Source of the DNA: Thermoplasmata archaeon
GTDB lineage: Archaea > Thermoplasmatota > Thermoplasmata > Lutacidiplasmatales > UBA184
Reading direction: 5' to 3'
Length of the DNA: 33,779 bases
NCBI GenBank assembly: GCA_030037855.1
Contig: JASHPY010000010.1
Location: 1-33,779 of the forward strand
The notes beneath the pieces are model-generated. The model ran no database searches. It was not told the DNA's origin and saw only the letters and a list, made by a program, of their open reading frames with translations. The position numbers were made by a program, and so were the translations under genes. This document shows positions 9,237-17,225 of this stretch, piece by piece (position 1 is the stretch's first letter; each line of letters opens with the position of its first letter).

Positions 9237-9965
9237 TCACCTCACGTATAGGCCGCTGGCCTTAAGCCCTTCGACAAAGCCCGCGCCGAACGACCGCCGG
9301 GTGACGTAGCGCGCGGCCCGACGGGCCGCCGGACTCGCGGAGGCGAAGCTCACGCCGAAGCCGGACGCCCGGAGCATCTCCGCGTCGTTGTCCCCGTCGC
9401 CGAGGACGACGCAGTCGGCGGGCGTGAGGCCGAGCGGCTCGAGCGCGCGCCGGAGCGCGGGCAGCTTCCCGGCCCCCGCCTCCATCAGGTGGATCGCGTA
9501 GCCGGTCCCGATCGACGCGACGCGGACGCGCTGGCCGGCGAGCACCCGGCGGATCCGGGAGATCGGAACGTCCGGCACGAGCGCGACCTCGGTCTCCCGC
9601 CAACGGTCCGTGAACAGTCGGCGGACGGGGAGGCCCGCGGCTCGCAGGGCGCGGAACCCCTGGATGGCAACGCGGCGGTCCGCGAGCCGCTCGACCCGCT
9701 CCTCCCCGTCGACGTGCCAGTACACGAGCCCCCCGTTCTCGGCGACGATCGGGCCCGTCAGCCCGAGCGACCGGTGGAGGGCGAGCGCGATCGGCAGCAC
9801 GTTACCGGTCGCGAGGGCGACCGGGACGCCTCGGGACTCGAGCCGGCGCACGGCCCGGACCGCCCGCGGGTCGAGCCGCCGATCGGGGCCGGTCAACGTC
9901 CCGTCGACGTCCGTGACCACCGCGTGGAATCGGGCGCGCGATGCGCGGCCCGTACGCGACCTCAT
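9237..9965 (-). CDS. Phosphoglycolate phosphatase, archaeal type (HAD superfamily)
   Basis: VVTDVDGTLTGPDRRLDPRAVRAVRRLE...VALATGNVLPIALAL...VAENGG...VVLGDGDNDAEMLRASGFGVSFASA: HAD motifs I, II and IV. Confidence 0.85.
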   Translation of the reverse strand: MRSRTGRASRARFHAVVTDVDGTLTGPDRRLDPRAVRAVRRLESRGVPVALATGNVLPIALALHRSLGLTGPIVAENGGLVYWHVDGEERVERLADRRVAIQGFRALRAAGLPVRRLFTDRWRETEVALVPDVPISRIRRVLAGQRVRVASIGTGYAIHLMEAGAGKLPALRRALEPLGLTPADCVVLGDGDNDAEMLRASGFGVSFASASPAARRAARYVTRRSFGAGFVEGLKASGLYVR

Positions 9966-11830
9966 GGCGCCGGGTCGGCCCGTCGCCGGGCGATCGCGCG
10001 TCGGAGCGCGGCCGCGACTTCCTGGCCGTCCCGGCGCCCGCGCACCTCGTGCATGACGTCGCCCATAAGGGGAGAGAACGCCGCGTCGCCCCGCTCCGCG
10101 ACCATCGCCCCGTTCTCGTCGACGACCCGGTCGATGAGACGTTCGAGCTCCTCGGGGGTGAGTCCGGAGAGACCCGCTTTCCCGGCCGCTGCGTCGACGG
10201 TGGCGGCGCCTCCCGCCAGTTCCCGAAGGACGGCGGGAATCCCTTCCTTCGCGAACGCGCCGGCCTCCTCGGCCGTCAGCACGGCATCGAGCCGAGCGAT
10301 CGGGAATTCGGGCTCCGGCTCGCCCTCCGCCCGCGGGACCGCCGGAACGTCTTGCACGAGGAGACGGGCGACGAGCCCCGGAGCGTGGCCGCGTCGGACG
10401 AGCTCCTCGAACGGGCCGATGTGGCCGCCCCCGACCAGCTGAAGGACGAGCTCGCGCGCCAGCCCCGTATCGCGGGCGACGCGCTCGCGCGTCACGGACG
10501 GGCGTTCGGGAAGTCGCGCCCCGAGGCGAGCCAAGTGCTCGGGCGTGATCGGGATCGGAGGCAGGTCGGTCTCGGGGTACATCCGCTCACGACCGGGAAG
10601 CGGCCGTGAGTATCGGGTCCGACCGTCCGGCAGCGGGTCCCGGGTCTCCCCGGGGACTCCCTCGATCGCGTCGGCCGCGCGGGCCGCGACCCGACGCAAC
10701 GCGAGCTCGGCCCGGGTCCGATCGGGGTGGGTCACCAGGACGAACGCGTCGTCCGGACCGAGCTCCAGCACCGCGCGGAGGTCCTTCACCTCTCGATCCT
10801 CGACACCGAACGCGGGGAGCTCGTCCGAGTGCAGCAGGCCCTTGGGTCCGACCGCTCGCGCCTGGTCGGCGAGCTCCCGACCCAGTCGTTCGTCGGACCC
10901 AGAAGGCGCGCGCAGGAGTCCGCCGAACCCCGGAAGTCGGAGCGCGAGCACCGAGCCCGCGTGACGACCGGAGCGCGCCAGCGGGCCGCTCGAGACGGAC
11001 GCGAGTCGGTCCGTGACGTCGACGGGTGTCTCCGCCGGCGCGACCGCGCCGCGCCGCTTCAGTTCGGCGCGTACCTCGAGGAGCACCTGCTGACGTCCGA
11101 CCTCCCGGTCGACGTATTCCTGAATCTTCCGCAGCTCCTGCACTCCCTTGATCTCGATCCGACGCCCGCCCTCCGTCGAGACGTTGACGTCCTCCCGGAT
11201 CGTGCCGATCCCCCGCCGGGCCTTTCCGGTCGCGCGCACGAGCGCGCCGATCTCCTCGGCGACCGCGCGCGCCTCGGCGCCGGACGTGATGTCGGGACCG
11301 GTCGCCACTTCGACCAGCGGAATCCCGAGCCGGTCGAGCCGGTACGTCACCTCGCCGTCCGCCTCGCGCACCTTCCGGGCCGCGTCCTCCTCGAGACAGA
11401 TCGAGTCGATAGCATACCGACGACCGTCGAGGTCGAGATGGCCGTCGACCGCGACGAGGGCCGTCCGCTGGAACCCCGAGGTGTTCGACCCGTCGACCAC
11501 GATCTTCCGCATGACCGCGATCTCGTCGACCGGTCGCGCGTCGAGCAGGAGCGCGAGCGTGAGCGCGACGTCGAGCGCGGCCGGGTTGATCGGGTGCGGC
11601 GGCTCCTCGTCGAGGTCAACGAGGCAGCTCGCGTCCGAGACCTCGTAACGGAAGAGGAGTCCGCGGGACGCCTGGAACTCGGTCGCGGGGTCGACCGACC
11701 GGTTCTCCCCGCTCGCCGACCGTAACCGCCGCGCGAACGAGCCTTCGACCGTCTCCGAGAGCTCGCTCGGACAGTCGCAGAACAGCTTCCCCGTCGCGAG
11801 CTGCTGGTGGACTTCGAGACCGGCCTTCAC
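9962..11830 (-). CDS. gatE: Glutamyl-tRNA(Gln) amidotransferase subunit E
   Basis: GTG start at 11830 overlapping the gatD stop; VKAGLEVHQQLATGKLFCDCPSEL...FRYEVSDASCLVDLDEEPPHPINPAALDVAL, MYPETDLPPIPI. The supplied 965 aa ORF runs upstream past the real start. Confidence 0.93.
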   Translation of the reverse strand: MKAGLEVHQQLATGKLFCDCPSELSETVEGSFARRLRSASGENRSVDPATEFQASRGLLFRYEVSDASCLVDLDEEPPHPINPAALDVALTLALLLDARPVDEIAVMRKIVVDGSNTSGFQRTALVAVDGHLDLDGRRYAIDSICLEEDAARKVREADGEVTYRLDRLGIPLVEVATGPDITSGAEARAVAEEIGALVRATGKARRGIGTIREDVNVSTEGGRRIEIKGVQELRKIQEYVDREVGRQQVLLEVRAELKRRGAVAPAETPVDVTDRLASVSSGPLARSGRHAGSVLALRLPGFGGLLRAPSGSDERLGRELADQARAVGPKGLLHSDELPAFGVEDREVKDLRAVLELGPDDAFVLVTHPDRTRAELALRRVAARAADAIEGVPGETRDPLPDGRTRYSRPLPGRERMYPETDLPPIPITPEHLARLGARLPERPSVTRERVARDTGLARELVLQLVGGGHIGPFEELVRRGHAPGLVARLLVQDVPAVPRAEGEPEPEFPIARLDAVLTAEEAGAFAKEGIPAVLRELAGGAATVDAAAGKAGLSGLTPEELERLIDRVVDENGAMVAERGDAAFSPLMGDVMHEVRGRRDGQEVAAALRRAIARRRADPAP

Positions 11831-13146
11831 GCCTCGTCTCCCGCTACGTGACGCCACTGGAACTCGCCGGCGACGTCGGAGAGGAGCAGCGCCTCGACCG
11901 CCCTTGGGTCCGTGGCGTGCCCGAGCGCCCAGAGGAGCTTCGTGTAGGCGGCCTCGGGCAGCAGGTCGCCGAGGTAAAGCACGCCCGCGCGCTGGAGCTC
12001 GCGGCCGGTCGCGTAGACGAACGGGTCGACGTTCCCCTCGAGGCACTGCGTCGTCATCGCGACGACCTTGCCGGCCCCGATCGCCCGGCGGATCCACTCG
12101 AGGTGGGCGGCCCCCACATGGCCGAGGCCGGTGCCCGCGAGCACGAGACCGCGCAACTCGTCGGCGAACCGCTCTGCCTGCGTCGGCGTCAGTCCCGGAT
12201 AGAACCAGAGGAGGCCGCCGTGCGGGTCGAGGGGGCCGTCGGCTCGCGGAGGACCCGCCCCGGCCGGTCGGACCGGCTGCTCGAAGTGGATCCCGGTCGC
12301 GTCGACGAACCCGAGCGGGGGGCCGTTCCGGCTCCGGAACGCGTCCCGCCGGCTCGAGTGCATCTTCCGGACCCAGGTGCCGCGATGGATCGCGTACCGG
12401 CCGTCCGAGAGCGCGGCGTGCATGACGACCACGACCTCGCCGAGGAGTCCGCTCCGAGCGACCTCGACGCCCGCGGCGAGGTTCGAGGGACCGTCCGACG
12501 ACGGTCGGTCGGGAGAGCGTTGGGCGCCCACGAGGACGACCGGTCCGGGGAGGTCCTGCAGGAGGAAGCTCAGCGCGGACGCGGTGAACGCGAGCGTGTC
12601 GGTGCCGTGAGCCACGACGACGCCCTGTGCGCCCTCGCCGAAGACGCCGACCACCCGGGACGCGAGCGCCTCCCAGTCCGACGGAGTGATGTCCTCGCTG
12701 AGACGATCGAGGACCGGTACGATGCGTACGCGACCCCGCGTCCCGAGCTCCGGATAGAACTCGAGGATCTCCCGCTCCTCGCGGACGGGGCGGACTCCGC
12801 CGGTTTCGTAGTCCACCCGCGACGCGATCGTGCCACCGGTCGTGAGGAGCGCGACCCACGGGGCGTCATCGACCGGAGCCGGGGCCGCCGTCGGGCCCGG
12901 CGCGCGCTTCCGCTCCTCCCGTGGGTCGTCGCCGATCAGCCGGACCTGAAACGATGGATCCACGCGTACGCCGACATTGTAACCGGAGTCGAGCTTGAGC
13001 TGGACGATGCGCTCCCCCGACATCTCCTGGCGCGGGACGGTGGTCCCGGTCCACGTCGGTCCCCGCGGATCCGAGATCTCCACCCGGCGTCCGGTCGGGA
13101 GCGAGCGCACGACGTCCCACGGGTCGCCACCGTCCGTTCCGGTCAT
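11827..13146 (-). CDS. gatD: Glutamyl-tRNA(Gln) amidotransferase subunit D (asparaginase-like)
   Basis: VALLTTGGTIASRVDYETGGVRP, VVAHGTDTLAFTASALSFLL, MTTQCLEGNVDPFVYATGREL; followed by gatE. Confidence 0.95.
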   Translation of the reverse strand: MTGTDGGDPWDVVRSLPTGRRVEISDPRGPTWTGTTVPRQEMSGERIVQLKLDSGYNVGVRVDPSFQVRLIGDDPREERKRAPGPTAAPAPVDDAPWVALLTTGGTIASRVDYETGGVRPVREEREILEFYPELGTRGRVRIVPVLDRLSEDITPSDWEALASRVVGVFGEGAQGVVVAHGTDTLAFTASALSFLLQDLPGPVVLVGAQRSPDRPSSDGPSNLAAGVEVARSGLLGEVVVVMHAALSDGRYAIHRGTWVRKMHSSRRDAFRSRNGPPLGFVDATGIHFEQPVRPAGAGPPRADGPLDPHGGLLWFYPGLTPTQAERFADELRGLVLAGTGLGHVGAAHLEWIRRAIGAGKVVAMTTQCLEGNVDPFVYATGRELQRAGVLYLGDLLPEAAYTKLLWALGHATDPRAVEALLLSDVAGEFQWRHVAGDEA

Positions 13147-13276
13147 CGGACTCGACCGTCCCGGACGGGCGAGCAGTCATGCCGGCACTTAACGCTCTCA
13201 TCGAACCCTGCCGGTCGGCCCCGGTCTTTTATACGCGACCCCCCTCGGCGCGCCGGGAACGGAAGCGCTTCCGGAT

Positions 13277-13382
13277 GCCCGTGTGGGGTAGCTACGGTTC
13301 GGGACCCTGCCCGATCCGCTGCAGTGGATTATCCTAGAGGCCTGCGGAGCCTCAGACCTGGGTTCGAATCCCAGCACGGGCG
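13277..13382 (+). tRNA. tRNA-Arg(GCG), containing a probable D-loop intron (~13291-13323)
   Basis: Acceptor GCCCGTG (13277-13283)/CACGGGC (13375-13381), discriminator G13382; anticodon arm GAGGC-CTGCGGA-GCCTC (13337-13353), anticodon GCG at 13344-13346; T-arm CTGGG-TTCGAAT-CCCAG (13358-13374). D-arm becomes canonical (GGGTA..GTGGATTATCCT) only if ~30 nt are removed. TATA-like TTTTATACGC at ~13225. Confidence 0.88.
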
Positions 13383-13387
13383 TCCCC
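13358..13387 (+). repeat. att-like repeat copy R1 (3' end of tRNA-Arg plus flank)
   Basis: CTGGGTTCGAATCCCAGCACGGGCGTCCCC; 13365-13387 matches 17232-17254 at 22/23 positions. Confidence 0.8.
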
Positions 13388-13654
13388 CTTCTTGAGTTCG
13401 GATCTTTTGCTGGACGCGGAAGTTGCAGACCGGGCCCGCGCTGTCGCGTTGGGCCCTCGACCACCGAATCCTCCTGCACGATTCCTCGGTTCGGACCTGA
13501 CGCGAGGAGGAGTCTTTCCGATCAAGCCGAATAGCCGATGTGAACTTGTGTCGGTCGGGGGCTCCTTCTCCCGGGATATCGAGCTGACCTCCGCAACGGT
13601 TCTTGAAGAGGCCCGATGGAAACAATTTATACCATCGAAACGATGAATGACTTG

Positions 13655-13897
13655 ATGGCGTCTAGCGATCGAGCGACTAGCATCCCGGTCCACGCGTCAA
13701 CGGTTCGCCTCCTCCAGCAGTTGAAAACGGGTGCCCAGAACTGGGACCAGTTTCTACTGGAGCTCGCCGAACGAGATCTCGACCGGCTCGAAGCGGACAT
13801 TGCGCGGGCTGACTTGGCCCTCTTCCGAGCAGGGAAGGGCGAGCTCGTCCCCTTGAGCGCCGTGAGGCGGGAGTTTCAGACGAAGGCTCGGAAGTAG
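13655..13897 (+). CDS. Putative type II antitoxin (small RHH/VapB-like), TA module 1
   Basis: MASSDRATSIPVHASTVRLLQQLKTGAQNWDQFLLELAERDL...; similar to the 14502 antitoxin (TSIAVTQETRQLLESLKTGGETYDDVIRSLI). ATG 13655 lies ~25-30 bp from TATA-like AATTTATACC (13623-13632), suggesting a leaderless start; an in-frame ATG at 13643 is the alternative. Confidence 0.65.
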   Translation: MASSDRATSIPVHASTVRLLQQLKTGAQNWDQFLLELAERDLDRLEADIARADLALFRAGKGELVPLSAVRREFQTKARK

Positions 13898-13900
13898 ATT

Positions 13901-14260
13901 GTGGAGACCATCTCCTTCTGGGGTCGATCGTACGCCCAGTTGAGATCGCTTCCCCGAGAGGTCCAACTTGCCTTTGAGTGGGCGATCCTCGAGTTGGAGC
14001 AAGCCCCCGACTCGCTCCCGGAACGGTCGCCTGGGCCGGTCACGATCTCAACCGAGATACTCGAAGGGCCGCTGGGCCTGAGGCGGATTCGAGTAAACCG
14101 CGCGCCGGGAGACTCTGGGTTCCGCGGCATCTACGTGGCGGATGGACGCGTCGTGGTCTTCCTTCGATTTGCTCGGCGCGACCATCAAACGTACCTCCGC
14201 ATCGATAGGGCGGCCAGAGCGGCGCTCCTCGAATTCGGCCTGAAGCCAAGTGACTCTTAG
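13901..14260 (+). CDS. Putative RelE/ParE-like toxin, TA module 1
   Basis: GTG start 3 nt after the antitoxin stop; 119 aa with LPREVQLAFEWAILELE helix and FRGIYVADGRVVVFLRFARRDHQTYLRIDRA C-terminal strand pattern of RelE-like folds. Confidence 0.6.
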   Translation: METISFWGRSYAQLRSLPREVQLAFEWAILELEQAPDSLPERSPGPVTISTEILEGPLGLRRIRVNRAPGDSGFRGIYVADGRVVVFLRFARRDHQTYLRIDRAARAALLEFGLKPSDS

Positions 14261-14336
14261 TCTCCTCTCGACCCAAGATCACATCGCTCGCCGCCTCACG
14301 AAACTTCGGGCGTGATGCCCTGTGCAGAACGAATCT

Positions 14337-14360
14337 ATTCGCCCTACAATGTGGGCGAAT
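14337..14360 (+). repeat. Perfect inverted repeat at att-like copy R2
   Basis: ATTCGCCC (14337-14344) - TACAATGT - GGGCGAAT (14353-14360). Confidence 0.75.
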
Positions 14361-14379
14361 CCCAGCACGCGCGTGCCCC
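14351..14379 (+). repeat. att-like repeat copy R2 (tRNA-Arg 3' fragment)
   Basis: GTGGGCGAATCCCAGCACGCGCGTGCCCC; CGAATCCCAGCACG (14356-14369) is identical to tRNA 13365-13378. Confidence 0.75.
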
Positions 14380-14501
14380 ATCACCCGTACGTGGATTCTT
14401 TGCCGAACGCAGCGTTCTACTTTGAGTGGCCGGGGGGTCGTCGACCCGCTTGGGCATGCGTTGATATGCGCCGCTCTCCATATCAGCTATGGGGGCGGGC
14501 T

Positions 14502-14717
14502 ATGGCGAGTACCAGCATCGCAGTGACCCAGGAGACGCGGCAGCTTTTGGAGTCCCTCAAGACAGGGGGCGAGACGTATGACGACGTCATCCGGTCCTTG
14601 ATCGTTTCCCATCCGGTGCGCTTGACCTGGTCGGAGATTGCGCGGCGCATTCGCAAAGAGGAACCAGAGGGTCCGATGGAAGACCTGATCCGGAAGAGCC
14701 GAAAGCAACCCTACTGA
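14502..14717 (+). CDS. Putative type II antitoxin (DUF7557-like small RHH), TA module 2
   Basis: MASTSIAVTQETRQLLESLKTGGETYDDVIRSLIVSHP...; stop overlaps the next ATG (TGATG). Confidence 0.7.
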   Translation: MASTSIAVTQETRQLLESLKTGGETYDDVIRSLIVSHPVRLTWSEIARRIRKEEPEGPMEDLIRKSRKQPY

Positions 14718-15073
14718 TGACCTTTCGAATTCGGCGGAAACTCCTCTCCGATCCCGAGTTTCTGGGACTCCCGCCGGATGTGCGGGAGACATTCATCTCC
14801 GTCTTCCGAGAGTTGGCGGTTGCCGAGACCCCAGTACAGAGAACCTCGGCCTGGTACATCGAGGAGCTACACCAACGAAAGAGGCTAGCTCCCGAGGGCA
14901 TCTTCTCGGTCCACGTCAAAGAGGTTGGCGGCAAGCGGTGGCCCTGGCGAGGAGTGTCCTTCCGCCGTGGAAACGATCTTGTGTTTTTCGGATTTGGTCC
15001 ACGTGTGCCGGACTTCTATGTGAAAATGGCACGGGCGCGGGACGCGTTGAGTCGCGAGGACGACGAGCGCTGA
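14717..15073 (+). CDS. Putative RelE-like toxin, TA module 2
   Basis: 118 aa, coupled to the antitoxin; LPPDVRETFISVFRELAVAE and FSVHVKEVGGKRWPWRGVSFRRGNDLVFFGFGPRVPDFYVKMARARDA align in position with the module-1 toxin. Confidence 0.6.
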   Translation: MTFRIRRKLLSDPEFLGLPPDVRETFISVFRELAVAETPVQRTSAWYIEELHQRKRLAPEGIFSVHVKEVGGKRWPWRGVSFRRGNDLVFFGFGPRVPDFYVKMARARDALSREDDER

Positions 15074-15363
15074 TCGGACGTCTCCCGTCGGCTAGCCAGC
15101 GACGGCCCTGAGAGGTCCCGCCCCCGCGCCGGTATCACCGGCAAATCGTGGGAGTCGCTCGGTCACAAACGGCCGTGACCCTACAAGCCGGATGGAGCAC
15201 TCGGACCGCCCGACCAACCTCGATGACGAGTCCGGTCGTGGCCTACCACAGCGCGTCGACTCCAGGTCGGGCCGCGATACTTCCGCCGTCCGCATCGAAA
15301 GGAAGGCAGGTAGCCATGGTGGCAGTAATAAGTGAGTGACTTTCATCTAACTGAGGCGGCTCC

Positions 15364-15966
15364 TTGGCACGACCTAAGAGCGAGGCCAAGCGCAATGCCA
15401 TACTCGAGGCGAGCGTCCGGGTGTTCGCGAAGGAGGGCCTGCGGGCCCCCACCTCATCGATCTCCGGCGCTGCCGGAGTGGCCGAAGGGACCCTGTTCCG
15501 GTACTTCCCCACCAAGGACGCCTTGGTCAACGCGGTCTATCAGGACATCAAGGCTGACATCGCGGGGGCGGTCTTCTCTTCCTTTCCACGCAAGGCAGGC
15601 GTACGCACTCGGCTGCGGCACATCTGGAACCGCTACGTTGACTGGGGAGCCGCGCACCCGGCGGCACACCGAGTGGTCAGTGAGATCGAGCTGTGGGGGG
15701 GCCTGACCAGCGAGTCCCGAGCACTCGACGCCGGCAACCTTGCAGAGCTGCAAGCCCTGGCCCAATCCTTCCGCGAGCAGGGCTTAGCGGCGAAGGACCT
15801 CTCGGATGAATACATCGGCAGTGTCATCAACGCCCTTGAGGAGATGACCGTCTCGCTGGTGATCGACGACCCTGATGGCGCCGAACGGTACCGCGACCTG
15901 GGCTTCCAGGTCCTCTGGAACGGAATCACGGCGCGTCCCCGATTGCGAGACTTAGTGAGTGAGTAA
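15364..15966 (+). CDS. TetR/AcrR family transcriptional regulator
   Basis: TTG start; RNAILEASVRVFAKEGLRAPTSSISGAAGVAEGTLFRYFPTKDALVNAVY, a clear TetR N-terminal HTH. Confidence 0.93.
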   Translation: MARPKSEAKRNAILEASVRVFAKEGLRAPTSSISGAAGVAEGTLFRYFPTKDALVNAVYQDIKADIAGAVFSSFPRKAGVRTRLRHIWNRYVDWGAAHPAAHRVVSEIELWGGLTSESRALDAGNLAELQALAQSFREQGLAAKDLSDEYIGSVINALEEMTVSLVIDDPDGAERYRDLGFQVLWNGITARPRLRDLVSE

Positions 15967-15980
15967 ACACTCATATATCT
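15954..15980 (+). promoter_or_regulatory. Candidate TetR operator overlapping the SDR promoter
   Basis: TGAGT-AAAC-ACTCA palindrome (15960-15973) next to TATA-like CATATATC (15972-15979); AGTGAGTGA also occurs upstream of tetR at 15331-15339 and here at 15954-15962. Confidence 0.5.
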
Positions 15981-15999
15981 CTGCGCGCATGAACGCCTC

Positions 16000-16947
16000 G
16001 TGAGTGCGTGGAACGAGAGGGATATCCCCCTTCAAACGGGGCGACTGGCCATTGTTACCGGGGGTAACAGTGGAATCGGGCTGTTCACGGCACTGGGTCT
16101 CGCTCGTGCCGGAGCCGAGGTGATCATCGCCACGCGCTCGGAGGCGAAGGCGGTGGAGGCGATTCGACAGGTGCGGGCCAGCGTTCCCTCCGCGTCGCTG
16201 CGCTTCGAAGCCCTCGACCTCGCGAGTCTCAGATCGGTACGCGCCTTCGTCCAGCGGGTGGGGCGGCTACCTAAGATTGATTTGCTCGTCAACAACGCAG
16301 CCGTCATGTATATTCCGACGCGGGAGCTGACCGAAGACGGGTTTGAGCGACAGTTCGGCACGAACTATCTCGGTCCCTTCGCCCTGACGTTGGGCCTGCT
16401 ACCTACCCTCCTGCGGTCGCCCCACCCGCGCGTTACCACCGTCTCGAGCGGTGCCGCGAATATGGGATTGAAACGGATCAAGTTCGAGGATCTTGAGTGG
16501 GATCGCGGGTATCGCCATTATCCGGCCTACTGCCAGTCCAAACTCGCGGACCTCATGTTCGCCATCGAGCTAGGCCAGCGGTCCGCTCGTGTCGGAATTC
16601 CGTTGACGAGCAATGCGGCGCATCCGGGTGCGGCTCGCACCAATCTTCTATCGAGCGGGCGGGGCCGCCCGCCCAACCTGGGAGTCCGAATCCTGATTCG
16701 CATCATCGGCCAGTCTGCGGCAGGAGGTGCTCTCTCGGTGCTCCGAGCCTCGACGGACCCGTCCGCCACATCCGGTAGCTATTTCGGGCCATCACGACTC
16801 GGCGGATCGAGAGGTCCCCCCGCACCCGTTGGAGTGCCGGCTCCGGCCTTGGACGCGGGAGCCAGGTCACGTCTCTGGGAGATCTCCGAGCGGCTCACGG
16901 GGGCGCATTGGGATCCGACTCAGCCCCCCGTCCCGTTCGAGAACTGA
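16000..16947 (+). CDS. Short-chain dehydrogenase/reductase (retinol-dehydrogenase-like SDR)
   Basis: GTG start ~28 bp after a TATA-like box; VTGGNSGIGLFTALGLARAGAEVIIATR, LLVNNAAVM, VSSGA, YCQSKLADLMFA (YxxxK). Confidence 0.93.
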   Translation: MSAWNERDIPLQTGRLAIVTGGNSGIGLFTALGLARAGAEVIIATRSEAKAVEAIRQVRASVPSASLRFEALDLASLRSVRAFVQRVGRLPKIDLLVNNAAVMYIPTRELTEDGFERQFGTNYLGPFALTLGLLPTLLRSPHPRVTTVSSGAANMGLKRIKFEDLEWDRGYRHYPAYCQSKLADLMFAIELGQRSARVGIPLTSNAAHPGAARTNLLSSGRGRPPNLGVRILIRIIGQSAAGGALSVLRASTDPSATSGSYFGPSRLGGSRGPPAPVGVPAPALDAGARSRLWEISERLTGAHWDPTQPPVPFEN

Positions 16948-17007
16948 CGAAGCCAAACGAGCCACGATCTGAAGGCGAGAGGTCCGACTCGGTGTACGAT
17001 TACCGTC

Positions 17008-17166
17008 GAGGCGGCCAGCCTCGGCGGGGAGTGCGCTCGTCGGGGCACGCCGGTAGGTACCCTCGACCTCATCGTCGCTGCAGCGGCCCGCCATCACCGA
17101 GCGATAGTTCTGAGCACGGGCACGGACTTCTCGAGGATTCCTCGAACGGTGGTCGAGACGTACTAA
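17008..17166 (+). pseudogene. Truncated VapC-like PIN-domain toxin C-terminus (remnant)
   Basis: Frame reading EAASLGGECARRGTPVGTLDLIVAAAARHHRAIVLSTGTDFSRIPRTVVETY* resembles the VapC C-terminus (..ELARRGTPIGDLDLLIAATAL..LVTRN.RDFERIPGL.VE.W); no complete N-terminal half in frame. Confidence 0.6.
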
Positions 17167-17225
17167 CGACCTGCGACCGCTGGACCACTGGATAGACTTC
17201 GCAGACGAATCCTATGGCCCTAAAA

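Noticed and set aside
9962-12859. 965 aa ORF as one fused protein
   Set aside because: Only the part from GTG 11830 is GatE; upstream residues are the wrong frame of gatD.
13392-13646. 84 aa ORF between tRNA-Arg and TA module 1
   Set aside because: No recognisable motif and it runs into the antitoxin promoter; not supported as a gene.
14322-14501. N-terminal extension of antitoxin 2 from ATG 14322
   Set aside because: It would read through the tRNA-derived repeat R2; the paralogue aligns from MAS at 14502, where a TATA-like box sits ~25 bp upstream.
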